NCBI GenBank assembly: GCA_963834825.1
Contig: CAWICZ010000014.1
Span: forward strand, 1 to 64,000
Reading direction: 5' to 3'
Length of the DNA stretch: 64,000 nt
DNA from: JACDAN01 sp963834825
Lineage (GTDB): Bacteria; Actinomycetota; Thermoleophilia; Gaiellales; Gaiellaceae
In this document: in pieces, positions 9,495-17,836 of the stretch
Layout of the letters: each line of letters begins with the position of its first letter
How positions within the stretch are numbered: the stretch's first letter is position 1
Made by a program: the position numbers and the translations under genes
Notes under the pieces: model-generated
Seen by the model: the letters and a program-made list of their open reading frames with translations, nothing else
What the model was told of the DNA's origin: nothing
Database searches by the model: none

Positions 9495-9641
9495 TGATCA
9501 ACAAACCTGACACAGTCCCGCGAACGTAAAGCTGTATCAGGCTCCCTTCCATTGAGCCCGCGGACCCTCTAGAGTCGCGCACACGGAAACCGGACGTCCG
9601 CCCCAAGTCGGCCAAACGTCCCCGAGACCAAGGAGCACGGG

Positions 9642-10817
9642 ATGAGCAGAAGGCTCGCCATCGCGCTGACCGTCCTCGCCTGCGTGGCGGTGCTGCCGCT
9701 GCTGACAGGCTTCGCCAAGGGCAAGCAGGCGTTCAGGGGGACCGTCTACCTCGGCATGGACACGCCGCTGACCGGCCCTCAGGCGGTCGTGGGCCAGGGC
9801 GACCGCGAAACCGTGACGGCGCTCGTCAACTACTGGAACTCCCGCGGTGGGATCAAGGGACGCAGAGTCGTCGTCGACGTCCTCGACAACGCCTCGAACC
9901 CGTCGCAGGGCGTGCAGAACGTCCAACGCTTCATCGGCGACTCGAAGTACGTCGGCATCCTCGGCTCCGGCAACGCGGCCGCGGCGGTCGCCACCGCGCC
10001 GCTCGCGACGCAGGGCCAGATCCCCTTCATCGCGCTCTCGCCGCCGACGACGATCGTCCAGCCGCCGCGGCCCTTCGTCTACGTCGCGCTGCCGACGTCG
10101 CGCCTGTACGCCTACAACATGGCCCAGTACCTTCGGCGACAGGGCATCCGCCGGATCGCGCTGATGGGCGACAACGGCGGCTTCGGACGCGACGGCGTCG
10201 GTCAGGTCCAGGCGCTCGCGCGCGCCTACGGCTTCACCGTGACCGAGAGCGTCATCTTCGCGCCCACCACGACGAGCTTCACCGCGGAGCTGACGCGGAT
10301 CAAGAACTCCGACGCCCAGGCGCTCTGGCTCTGGACCGTCACCCCGGCCGCGGCCACGATCGTGAAGGAGTTCCGCCAACTCCAGCTCTCGCAGCGCCTC
10401 GTCCTCACGGGCGGGAACCTCGCGCCGCAGTTCCTGCAGGGCACCTGCCCGGACGTCAACGGCGCGCTCGTCAACGGCTACCTCGGAAACGTCTGGAGGT
10501 CGCTGCCGAGGAGCAACCCCAATCGCGCGCACGGACAGCTCGTGGAACGGCTCGTGAAGCACCCGATCTCGGTCTTCAACGTCGACGCCTCCACGGCGCT
10601 CTACGCGTTCAAGGCCGGCATGGAGCGCGGCGGCTTTTCGCGCGCCGCCATCAACACGGCGCTCGAGACGAAGATCCGCGGGCTGCCGACGCCCGGCGGC
10701 AGGCTCTACTTCTCGCGCACGAACCACAGCGGGATCCAGCTGCCGAGCATGTGGGCCGGCCGGATCGCTTCGTGCAGGCCGACGCCCCTGTTCGGGACGG
10801 CGTTCACGAAGAGGTAG
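9642..10817 (+). CDS. ABC importer substrate-binding protein, LivJ/K type
   Basis: A periplasmic-binding-protein type 1 (Leu/Ile/Val-like) receptor of 391 aa. It starts at ATG 9642 after AAGGAGCACGGG and has a signal sequence RLAIALTVLACVAVLPLLTG with no lipobox cysteine. The family pattern GTVYLGMDTPLTGPQAVVGQ, NYWNSRGGIKGRRVVVDVLD and GILGSGNAAAAVATAPLA is clear. Four transport genes follow in the usual order, with start-stop overlaps among three of them. Proteins of this group also bind aromatic acids, amides and fatty acids. The neighbouring CoA-ligase locus therefore makes an organic acid as plausible a ligand as an amino acid. Confidence 0.88.
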   Translation: MSRRLAIALTVLACVAVLPLLTGFAKGKQAFRGTVYLGMDTPLTGPQAVVGQGDRETVTALVNYWNSRGGIKGRRVVVDVLDNASNPSQGVQNVQRFIGDSKYVGILGSGNAAAAVATAPLATQGQIPFIALSPPTTIVQPPRPFVYVALPTSRLYAYNMAQYLRRQGIRRIALMGDNGGFGRDGVGQVQALARAYGFTVTESVIFAPTTTSFTAELTRIKNSDAQALWLWTVTPAAATIVKEFRQLQLSQRLVLTGGNLAPQFLQGTCPDVNGALVNGYLGNVWRSLPRSNPNRAHGQLVERLVKHPISVFNVDASTALYAFKAGMERGGFSRAAINTALETKIRGLPTPGGRLYFSRTNHSGIQLPSMWAGRIASCRPTPLFGTAFTKR

Positions 10818-10843
10818 GCGAGCCGGCGACGGGAGCACTGCAC

Positions 10844-11626
10844 GTGGCGGAGGCGGCGTCCTCGTACGCCTGCGAGGTCGACGGCGTCGGGAAGTCCTTC
10901 GGCGCCGTCGCCGCCGTCGACGACGTCACCCTCCGCATCGAGCGCGGCTCGCTCACGTGCCTGATCGGCCCGAACGGAGCCGGGAAGTCGACGCTGCTCG
11001 GTTGCATCTCGGGATTCGTCCGGGTCGACACGGGCCGCGTGCTGGTCGAGGGCGCCGACGTGACCCGCTGGACGGCGCACCGGCGCGCGGACGCAGGACT
11101 GGCCGCGGTCTTCCAGACGACCCGCGCGGTCGGAACGCTCGACACGCTCGCCAACGCGATGATCGGCTGTCACCGCTGGACGCGCGCGGGCGTGCTCGAG
11201 GGAATGCTGCGGCCGCCGTGGCAATGGCGCGAGGAACGGCGCGCGCAGGCGGCCGCGTACGAGGCGCTCGAGCTCGTCGGTCTCGCCGACCGCGCCCGCG
11301 TGCCGGCCGCCGCGCTGCCGCTCGGCCAGCTGCGCCTGCTCGCGGTCGCGCGCGCGCTGGCGCAGCGGCCGAGCGTCCTGCTGCTCGACGAGCCGGCCGC
11401 CGGGCTGCGCGCCGCCGAGAAGGCGCAGCTCGTCGCGGCGTTCAACGACCTGAAGCGCACGGATCTGACCCAGGTGCTCGTCGAGCACGACATGCAGTTC
11501 GTCGGCTCGCTCGCCGACCGCGTGATCGTGCTCGACCGGGGCCGCGTGATCGCCGACGGGACGCCCGCTCAAGTCCGCGAGGACGCGCGCGTCGTCGACG
11601 CGTACCTCGGGTCGGCGACGCTGTGA
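10844..11626 (+). CDS. livG: branched-chain-type ABC importer ATPase, LivG-like
   Basis: Cytoplasmic ATPase of the importer. I prefer GTG 10844, with GGGAG upstream, over the frame's earlier start at 10751, which lies inside the receptor gene. Walker A reads GPNGAGKSTLL, the Walker B stretch SVLLLDEPAAGL, and the D/H loops VEHDMQFVG. The signature LGQLRLLAVARAL replaces the usual LSGGQ with a weaker LPLGQ, a common variation in LivG homologues of this group. The stop overlaps the GTG start of livF by three bases, so the two are coupled. Confidence 0.88.
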   Translation: MAEAASSYACEVDGVGKSFGAVAAVDDVTLRIERGSLTCLIGPNGAGKSTLLGCISGFVRVDTGRVLVEGADVTRWTAHRRADAGLAAVFQTTRAVGTLDTLANAMIGCHRWTRAGVLEGMLRPPWQWREERRAQAAAYEALELVGLADRARVPAAALPLGQLRLLAVARALAQRPSVLLLDEPAAGLRAAEKAQLVAAFNDLKRTDLTQVLVEHDMQFVGSLADRVIVLDRGRVIADGTPAQVREDARVVDAYLGSATL

Positions 11627-12396
11627 CGGCGCTGCTCGAGGTCGAGGAGCTCGTCGTCCGCTACGGCGAGGCGGTCGCCGTCGACACCGTCTCGCTGCGC
11701 GTCGATCACGGCGAGCGGGTTGCCCTGATCGGCCCGAACGGCGCCGGCAAGAGCTCGCTCCTGAACGCCGCGTGCGGCGTCGTCCGCCCGTCGTCCGGAC
11801 GCGTCCGCGTCGACGGCGACGACGTGACCGGGGCAGCGCCCGCGGTGCTCGTCCGGCGCGGCGTCAGCCAGGTGCCGGAAGGCCGGCACGTGTTCGCGTC
11901 GCTCCCGGTCGAGGCGAACCTCCAGCTCGGTGCCTACGGCCGATTCTTCAGCCTCGAGATCGTCTCCTCGACGCTCCGCTACCTCCGCCGGAAGGCCGAG
12001 GTCCGGGAGCGACTCGAACGGGTCTACACACTCCTGCCGAAGCTGCGCGAGCTGCGCGAGCGTCCCGCCGGGCGCACGTCCGGCGGCGAGCAGCAGATGG
12101 TCGCGATCGGGCGAGCGCTGATGGCCGAGCCCCGCGTCCTCGCGATCGACGAGCTCTCGCTCGGCCTCGCCCCGCTCGTCGTCGAGCAGCTCGTGGAGTT
12201 CCTCGTGCGCCTGAACGAGGAGGAGGGCGTCGCCATCCTGCTCGTGGACCAGAACGCGGTGCTGGCGTTCTCGCTCTGCGAGCGCTCCTACGTGCTCGAG
12301 ACGGGCAGGATCGCCGTCGAGGGGCCGAGCTCGGAGCTCCGCGATCGGCCCGAGGTGCGCAGCGCCTACCTCGGAGGCGGGAGCGGCCCCAGGTGA
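11623..12396 (+). CDS. livF: branched-chain-type ABC importer ATPase, LivF-like
   Basis: Second ATPase of the importer. GTG 11623 overlaps the livG stop (GTGA). Walker A is GPNGAGKSSLL, the signature RTSGGEQQMVAIGRALMA and Walker B RVLAIDELSLGL. The typical LivF phrase VSQVPEGRHVFASLPVEANL is present. An insertion of about 20 residues (FFSLEIVSSTLRYLRRKAEV) separates this from the helical subdomain. The stop overlaps the start of the permease gene. Confidence 0.9.
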   Translation: MTALLEVEELVVRYGEAVAVDTVSLRVDHGERVALIGPNGAGKSSLLNAACGVVRPSSGRVRVDGDDVTGAAPAVLVRRGVSQVPEGRHVFASLPVEANLQLGAYGRFFSLEIVSSTLRYLRRKAEVRERLERVYTLLPKLRELRERPAGRTSGGEQQMVAIGRALMAEPRVLAIDELSLGLAPLVVEQLVEFLVRLNEEEGVAILLVDQNAVLAFSLCERSYVLETGRIAVEGPSSELRDRPEVRSAYLGGGSGPR

Positions 12397-13241
12397 CGAC
12401 GTTCCTCCAGCTCGTCGTCGTCGGGATCTCGACGGGCTCCGTCTTCGGGATCGTCGGGATCGCCCTCGTCCTCGTCTACCGGACGACCGGGATCGTCAAC
12501 TTCGCCCAGGGCGTGTTCGCGGTCCTCGGCGGCGTGTTCACGTTCGAGCTCGCCCAGCACATGCCCATGCTCCCGGCGATCGTCGTCGCCGTCCTGCTCT
12601 CGGCGGTGCTCGCGACGGTCACGGCGGTCGTCGCCGTCGGGATCCGAGGACGGACGACGCACCTCGCGAGCCTCGTGATCACCGTCGGCATCGCTCTCAC
12701 CGCAGAGGCCGTCCTGCTCGCGACCTTCGGCGAGGTCCCGCGCTCGTACGCAGGCATCTCCGAGCACGCCTGGGACATCGGCGGCGTGCTCGTGCAGCCG
12801 CAATACGTGCTGATCGCGGCCGTCGCGCTCATCGCGGCGGTCGCTCTCACCTTCTTCCTCCGCCGAACGATCGTCGGGCAGGCACTCGTGGCGTCCGCCG
12901 ACTCGCCACGCGCCGCAGAGCTCGTCGGCCTCAACATCCGCTCGATCGCGGTGATCGCCTTCGCCGTCGCCGGCGCGCTCTGCGCTCTCGGCGGCGCGCT
13001 GCTCGCTCCCACCGTCCCGGTCGTCTACAACGCCGACCTCGCCCTGACGATCAACGGCTTCGCCGCCGCCGTCTTCGGAGGCTTCGCCTCGATCCGGCTC
13101 GCGCTGCTGGGCGGCTACGCGCTCGGGATCGTCGAGCAGCTCGTCGTCGGCTACGTCGACCCGCAGTACAACCTCACGATCGCGCTCGTCGTCATGCTCG
13201 TGCTGATCGGCTGGCGCTCGCGCAAGGAGCTCGCGGTTTGA
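12393..13241 (+). CDS. livH: branched-chain-type ABC importer permease, LivH-like
   Basis: Inner-membrane permease of 282 aa starting at GTG 12393, which overlaps the livF stop. It opens with the family's QLVVVGISTGSVFGIVGIAL, followed by TGIVNFAQGVFAVLGG, and has about eight hydrophobic segments. The ASADSPRAAELVGLNIRSIA loop is the coupling region that contacts the ATPases. It would form the membrane channel with the following LivM protein. Confidence 0.9.
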   Translation: MTTFLQLVVVGISTGSVFGIVGIALVLVYRTTGIVNFAQGVFAVLGGVFTFELAQHMPMLPAIVVAVLLSAVLATVTAVVAVGIRGRTTHLASLVITVGIALTAEAVLLATFGEVPRSYAGISEHAWDIGGVLVQPQYVLIAAVALIAAVALTFFLRRTIVGQALVASADSPRAAELVGLNIRSIAVIAFAVAGALCALGGALLAPTVPVVYNADLALTINGFAAAVFGGFASIRLALLGGYALGIVEQLVVGYVDPQYNLTIALVVMLVLIGWRSRKELAV

Positions 13242-13275
13242 GCACCGAACGGTCGGCAGGGACGCAGCGTGGCGC

Positions 13276-14355
13276 GTGTGGAAGGGGTGGCTCCGTCTCG
13301 CGGCGATCGTGGCGGCCGGCGCGTTCGCCTGCTGGCTGCCGTTCCAGCTGTCGCTGCTCGACCTCGCCCTCTACGACCGCATGGGCCTCTACACGCTCGT
13401 CACCGTCGGGCTCACCCTGCTGATGGGGTTCGCCGGACAGGTCTCGCTCGGACAAGGCGGCTTCTTCCTGATCGGCGCCTACACGGCGGGCCTGCTCACC
13501 GTCGGCCTCGACCCCGACACGCGTCTCGTCGACCTCGAGGCGGGGATCACGCCGCTCGCCGCGCTCGCCGCCGCGCCCGTCGTGACCGCAGTCGTCGCCG
13601 CGGTGATCGGCGTACCGCTCCTGCGCCTCCGCGGGCACTACCTCGCGTTCGCGACGCTCGCCTTCCACCTGATCATGCTGTCGCTGCTCTACGCGCAGGA
13701 CCGGTTCACGGGCGGCCAGTACGGCGTCACGGTCGTGAAGCCGCTCGAGGTCTTCGGCCACTCGATCAGCGGCGCCACCCACGCCGCCGTCGTGTGGGCC
13801 ATCGTTGCGGTCGCGCTCCTGCTGTCGGCGAACCTCGTCCACTCGCGCGCCGGCCGCGCCCTGCAAGCGATCGCCGAGAGCGAGCCCGCCGCCGCGGCCG
13901 CGGGAGTCAACGTCGCGACCTACAAGCTGCGGCTCTTCGTCCTCGCAGCGGCGCTCGCCGGCCTCGCCGGCGGCCTGTTCGCGTTCTTCGCGCAGTTCGT
14001 CGGACCCGAGGACTTCTCCATCATCCTCAGCCTCCAGTTCGTGGTGATGGTCGCGGTCGGCGGGCTCGGCAACGTGTATGGCGCCGTCGTCGGCACCGTC
14101 GCAATCCTGTGGCTCGAGCATCGCGTGCGCGACCTCGGAACGCACGAGAGCCTGCTCGGCTGGGACCTGCCGCCGCAGGCGCCGAGCGTCCTCTCGCTCG
14201 GCGTTCTGGGCGTGATCCTGATCGTCGTCATGCTCTTCTTCCCGAACGGGCTCCTCCCCGCTGTGCTCGGCGGCGTCCGGCGCGCGCGCCACCGCCGCCG
14301 CCGGGCGCCCGCGCGTGCGCTCCCGGTCTCCGACCGCGGGCCCGGCACGCGCTAA
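13276..14355 (+). CDS. livM: branched-chain-type ABC importer permease, LivM-like
   Basis: The second membrane subunit, 359 aa, with about ten hydrophobic segments and the LivM hallmarks MGFAGQVSLGQGGFFLIGAY, RGHYLAFATLAFHLI and AIAESEPAAAAAGVNVATYK. GTG 13276 is the first usable start in frame; the preceding Shine-Dalgarno-like sequence is poor, and the start lies 34 bases after the livH stop. The C-terminal tail is basic (RRARHRRRRAPARALP). It is the last gene of the importer operon. Confidence 0.87.
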   Translation: MWKGWLRLAAIVAAGAFACWLPFQLSLLDLALYDRMGLYTLVTVGLTLLMGFAGQVSLGQGGFFLIGAYTAGLLTVGLDPDTRLVDLEAGITPLAALAAAPVVTAVVAAVIGVPLLRLRGHYLAFATLAFHLIMLSLLYAQDRFTGGQYGVTVVKPLEVFGHSISGATHAAVVWAIVAVALLLSANLVHSRAGRALQAIAESEPAAAAAGVNVATYKLRLFVLAAALAGLAGGLFAFFAQFVGPEDFSIILSLQFVVMVAVGGLGNVYGAVVGTVAILWLEHRVRDLGTHESLLGWDLPPQAPSVLSLGVLGVILIVVMLFFPNGLLPAVLGGVRRARHRRRRAPARALPVSDRGPGTR

Positions 14356-14496
14356 GGCCGGTCGACGCGCGGGCGGAGGTCGTCGCCGATCATCTCGCGC
14401 TTCGCGGACGAGGCGAAGGCCGTCGAGATTTACCGGTGGCGTTCAGTGCGCACCGCGAGAACCGTGAAGCATGAGGCCGGGTACCCTTCGGCTTCC

Positions 14497-14569
14497 GCCC
14501 TCTTAGCTCAGTTGGTAGAGCACCTCCATGGTAAGGAGGGGGTCGACGGTTCGAGTCCGTCAGAGGGCT
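14497..14569 (+). tRNA. tRNA-Thr, anticodon GGT
   Basis: A full cloverleaf: acceptor GCCCTCT pairs with AGAGGGC, the D arm is GCTC-AGTTGGTA-GAGC, the anticodon stem CCTCC/GGAGG encloses ATGGTAA with anticodon GGT, and the T arm is GACGG-TTCGAGT-CCGTC. The discriminator is T and no CCA is encoded. Its 3' part is the attachment core for the integrase next door and recurs three more times in the window. Confidence 0.95.
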
Positions 14570-14573
14570 TCGG
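14522..14573 (+). repeat. attachment site in tRNA-Thr (attL)
   Basis: This 52-base stretch (anticodon arm to four bases past the tRNA) is repeated without a mismatch at 48363-48414, in the same orientation. With an integrase starting 16 bases after the tRNA, this is the classic layout of an integrative element using a tRNA gene. The copy keeps the tRNA gene intact. Confidence 0.85.
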
Positions 14574-14585
14574 GTTTCCTCCTGC

Positions 14586-15731
14586 TCAGCCGACGGTTCC
14601 GTTGTCTCGGCTGGCGTCGCCCGTCGCCTTCGACGTCCACGCAGCGTCCACCAGTGTCCACCGTGGCCCTTGTCCCGCGCTCAGTTCGTCGAGCAGACGG
14701 ATCGCATGCTCGCGTCCGTCGCGTGCGAGGTGGCCGTAATGACGGTCGATCATGGTCAGGCTGGCGCCCATGTAGCGGGAGAGGTCGAAGGTGGAGATCC
14801 CGGCACGGAGTGCGAAGGTCGCGAAGGTGTGTCGGAGATCGTAGATCCTGCGGAGAGGTTCGATCCCGGCGGCACGTTGTGCCGGCTTCCACTCGCGGTT
14901 ACGGAAGTTGTGCAGGTCGAGGTAGCCGCCCCGCTCAGCCGGGAAGAGAAGCGGGCTGTGCGGACTCGAGGGCTGTTGTTCGATCGCGTCGAGCGCGATC
15001 GCTTGCAGCGGCACTGCTCGCCGGCTCGCCTCCGTCTTCGTGCATTTCAAGCGACCCTTGGTGAAGGAACGGCGAACGTAGACGACGCGCGCCCCGCGAT
15101 CGATGTCGCGCCGTTCGAGCGCAAGCCATTCGGCTGGGCGAAGCCCAGTCGCGGCCGCGAAGATCACCATTGGCCGATAGCGGGGCGCGAGATTCGCGGC
15201 GACCGCGTCGAGTTCGGCCCATGACTCGAACGGGCGTTGCTCCCTGCGTCTCGGCGACGGGTTATCCACCCCGAGCTTCGCTGGGTTGACGTCGATCAGC
15301 CCCCAGAGCACCGCGCGCGCGAGCACCTGCCGCAGCGCCTGGGTCGCGTCGAACCGGTAGCCCGACGAGAGTGCGATCCGCCAGGCGGCGATCTCCTGCG
15401 AGCGCAGCTCGCCGACTGGCCGATCGCCGAAGACGGCGACCGCCTTCCCGAGCAGCCAGCGCAGCTTCTCGATCGTCACCGGGTCAACATCGTGCTGCTC
15501 GAGGTAGGCCTCCACCAGTTCCGCGAGAGTGAGGGATCTCGAGACTCGCTGCTCCCGCCGCAGCCGCTCCAGCTCGCGCTCCAGAGCCTCCGCCGCGTCC
15601 CCCTCGGAGGTGAACCCACCACGCTGCACTCGCTTCGAGCCTCGCCCACCCACCCGGTACCGGTACGCCCACATCCACTGCCCGTCCCGACCAGTTCTCT
15701 TCAGCCGGATCAGCTGTCCCTGCTGCGACAT
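14586..15731 (-). CDS. int: tyrosine site-specific integrase
   Basis: A 381-residue tyrosine recombinase. I chose ATG 15731 over the alternative TTG and GTG just upstream. An N-terminal arm-binding-like segment (WMWAYRYRVGGRGSKRVQRG) is followed by a SAM-like core-binding domain and a catalytic domain. Visible catalytic residues are R in TGLRPAEWLALE, the H-x-x-R box YDLRHTFATFALRAG and the nucleophile tyrosine in MIDRHYGHL. Its 3' end points at the tRNA-Thr gene, 16 bases away, as in many elements. It is the only complete recombinase gene seen, so it probably mobilises, or once mobilised, all the tandem segments. Confidence 0.93.
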   Translation of the reverse strand: MSQQGQLIRLKRTGRDGQWMWAYRYRVGGRGSKRVQRGGFTSEGDAAEALERELERLRREQRVSRSLTLAELVEAYLEQHDVDPVTIEKLRWLLGKAVAVFGDRPVGELRSQEIAAWRIALSSGYRFDATQALRQVLARAVLWGLIDVNPAKLGVDNPSPRRREQRPFESWAELDAVAANLAPRYRPMVIFAAATGLRPAEWLALERRDIDRGARVVYVRRSFTKGRLKCTKTEASRRAVPLQAIALDAIEQQPSSPHSPLLFPAERGGYLDLHNFRNREWKPAQRAAGIEPLRRIYDLRHTFATFALRAGISTFDLSRYMGASLTMIDRHYGHLARDGREHAIRLLDELSAGQGPRWTLVDAAWTSKATGDASRDNGTVG

Positions 15732-16245
15732 CACCAATCACCCCTTTCGCCGGAGGTACCAGGTGATCGTGATGTCGGCCCGCATCACCGCCCAAGTCCG
15801 CGCTAGTACTCGGCGCGCGGTTCCTTCGCTCCAGCAGTGGCCGCGGCGCTCTCGCGGATGCCCTCAAGTTCGAAGCGATAGCCCGTCCTCGTTTCGGCAA
15901 TGAAGTAGTGGCGTCTCGAGGGATCAGCTCGGACGCTGGGTCAGCCGCCGCACCCGACGACGATTGCGCGCCGGGTCCGCCTTTAGGTTGGTCCTGTGGC
16001 GTGGACCCCGTCGCCGTCGACGCTTCAGGCCGCTGTTTTGACTAGTCGCTGACCATCATTCCGCGTCTGGCGCACTTCGGCCGCGCTGCGGTAGCGGAGG
16101 CCGGAGTGCGGGCGGTGGGGTGCCTCGACTCGCCGGTTCGTCAGGTAGTCGGCGCCCAGCGCCGACAGCGATTACGAACCCGAACTACAGGGCCGTCGCC
16201 GCGATGTCGAGCCAGCGTGAGTCGATCCAGCTCACCGCTCGCTTC
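15732..16245. other. intergenic behind the integrase, no supported gene
   Basis: About 510 bases upstream of int and downstream of the HTH-repeat gene. I see no coding pattern on either strand and no excisionase-like small gene. Confidence 0.4.
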
Positions 16246-17370
16246 CTATCTTTGCCCGGGTGGCCGCGCCAAGCGGAGCGGCTCGTGTCCGTTCTCCGCC
16301 AGCGCGTTCCGCCTGAGCTTGCCGGGAGGCTGGCCGAGGCGCCGGGAGAGCACGAGCAGCTTGCCGCCGCCGGTCTCGAGCGCGGAGAGAACGAGGCGCC
16401 GCTCTCCGACGCTGAGCTTGGTTGCGTGTGTCGGAGCGCGGTGGGGGGAGCGCTCCCGGCCTACGCGGAGTCCGAGCGTGGCGATCCTTCGCCGGATCGC
16501 GTGGTCGGAGCGGCCGAGCCGGCGGGTAAGGAGCGCGAGATCGGCGCCGAGCGCGCGGCGCAGAAGCTCGTCCTCGTCGGGGCGCCAAGGGCGGTTTGCG
16601 TGCGCGTGCCGTTCGGGCGTAAGCGGACCGAGGCCGCGCGTCCGTGCGCGACGTCGAATCGCCTCGGGTGTGCGCTGGAGCCGGCGGGCGGCTTCCTCGA
16701 GCGGGCAGCCGCGGGGCGCGAGCGCGGCGAGTTCGCGATCATCGAGCTTGGTCCAGCGCCGCCCGTGAATAGCGAGACCGAGCAGCGCGGCCCGAGCAGC
16801 GATTCCCCCGGCTGTCCGCTCTGGCAGGAGGGTCGCGGCGATCGCGGCGCAGCTGAGTCCCTGCGCATAGCCTTCGCGCAGTAGCCGGTCGTCCTCGGGC
16901 CGCCAGCGATGACGTCGAGGCGGAGACGCGAGTCCGAGCTGTCTTGCGCGCAGGCGCAGAGCGTCGGCCGATCGGCCGAGCTCACGGGGAAGGTGCGCCA
17001 GTCCGACACCATCGTCCCAGCACCGGCGCAGGGTCCTGTCGTCGGCAGCGCTGTACGGTCGAGCGGCTGTGCGCAAGAGCCCGAGCTGACGATTCCGCAG
17101 CCGAACCGCCTCGATCGAGCGGCCAAGCCGCGGCGCCACTTCGGAAGCGGGGATGGCCGCTGTCCGAGCGGCCCGCAGGAGCTCATCCTCGCGTGGCTGC
17201 CACGGGCGCCGCTGCGTCCGAGCCTTACACCCGACCGCGCGCCGGCGGGCATCGACGGCGTCGATGCTGCGCCCAAGCCGGGCCGCGATCTCCTTCCTCG
17301 GGTGACCGCGGCCGTACAACCGGATCAGGAGTGCGTCCTCGCTCGGGAGCCAGAGGGCGCCGCCGCTCAA
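16246..17370 (-). CDS. protein of seven tandem SANT/Myb-like HTH repeats
   Basis: A 374-residue protein made almost entirely of one repeated unit of about 42 residues: an aromatic residue, an acidic pair (ED, DD), a helix, then a helix-turn-helix pattern LGRS-x-x-A-(V/I/L) and a closing LGL. Repeats lie at residues 7-47, 56-98, 105-147, 156-199, 206-247, 261-301 and a worn 318-360. TTG 17370 overlaps the stop of the small upstream gene (TTGA), which suggests coupling; a longer open frame exists but would cover that gene. The unit resembles SANT/Myb or GcrA-like DNA-binding modules, usually found singly or in small numbers in bacteria and phages. No catalytic domain is visible. A sequence-specific or architectural DNA-binding role is inferred. 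Confidence 0.7.
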   Translation of the reverse strand: MSGGALWLPSEDALLIRLYGRGHPRKEIAARLGRSIDAVDARRRAVGCKARTQRRPWQPREDELLRAARTAAIPASEVAPRLGRSIEAVRLRNRQLGLLRTAARPYSAADDRTLRRCWDDGVGLAHLPRELGRSADALRLRARQLGLASPPRRHRWRPEDDRLLREGYAQGLSCAAIAATLLPERTAGGIAARAALLGLAIHGRRWTKLDDRELAALAPRGCPLEEAARRLQRTPEAIRRRARTRGLGPLTPERHAHANRPWRPDEDELLRRALGADLALLTRRLGRSDHAIRRRIATLGLRVGRERSPHRAPTHATKLSVGERRLVLSALETGGGKLLVLSRRLGQPPGKLRRNALAENGHEPLRLARPPGQR

Positions 17371-17609
17371 GCGGCCTCGAGCGGCGACCCCGCCTCTTCG
17401 AGAGCCTCGGCCGCGTAGCCCGCCTGTTCGAGCACCGCCACCCACCGGCGCACGTCGGGCTGCGCACCCTCGTACACCATCGCGACGTGGTCGGTCGTGC
17501 CGATCCGGTAGACGCGGCGGACCTCCCGGAAAACAAACAACCCCCAGCGGGCGGCCGCCAGCCTGGCGTCGCTTGCGACTCCCGCAATTCGAAGCTCGTA
17601 TACGTTCAC
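17367..17609 (-). CDS. small protein coupled to the HTH-repeat gene, unknown
   Basis: An 80-residue protein from GTG 17609, with GGAGG seven bases upstream. It begins VNVYELRIAG and contains RWGLFVFREVRRVYRIGTTD and VRRWVAVLEQAGYAAEALEE. It looks like a small alpha/beta fold, with no cysteines and no membrane segment. Its stop overlaps the TTG start of the seven-repeat DNA-binding protein, so the two are probably made together. I do not recognise a family. Confidence 0.6.
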   Translation of the reverse strand: MNVYELRIAGVASDARLAAARWGLFVFREVRRVYRIGTTDHVAMVYEGAQPDVRRWVAVLEQAGYAAEALEEAGSPLEAA

Positions 17610-17836
17610 ATAGACCTCCGTTCCTCGGCGTGACCGGGCCGCGCCTCCCGGAACGACATGCGTGGTTACGCGGCGAGCAGGAGCGGTGCTGGGTGCGCAG
17701 GCATGGTCTGCTCGTTTGCGATGCGGGTGAGCAGCCGGTTGAGGTCGGCTCGACCAGCGAGCGGTAGTGCGTCGGACAGCGGTCACGGCTCGGCGGGCCA
17801 GACGGGGCGATCGGACACATGACGGTCTCCGGCTGC

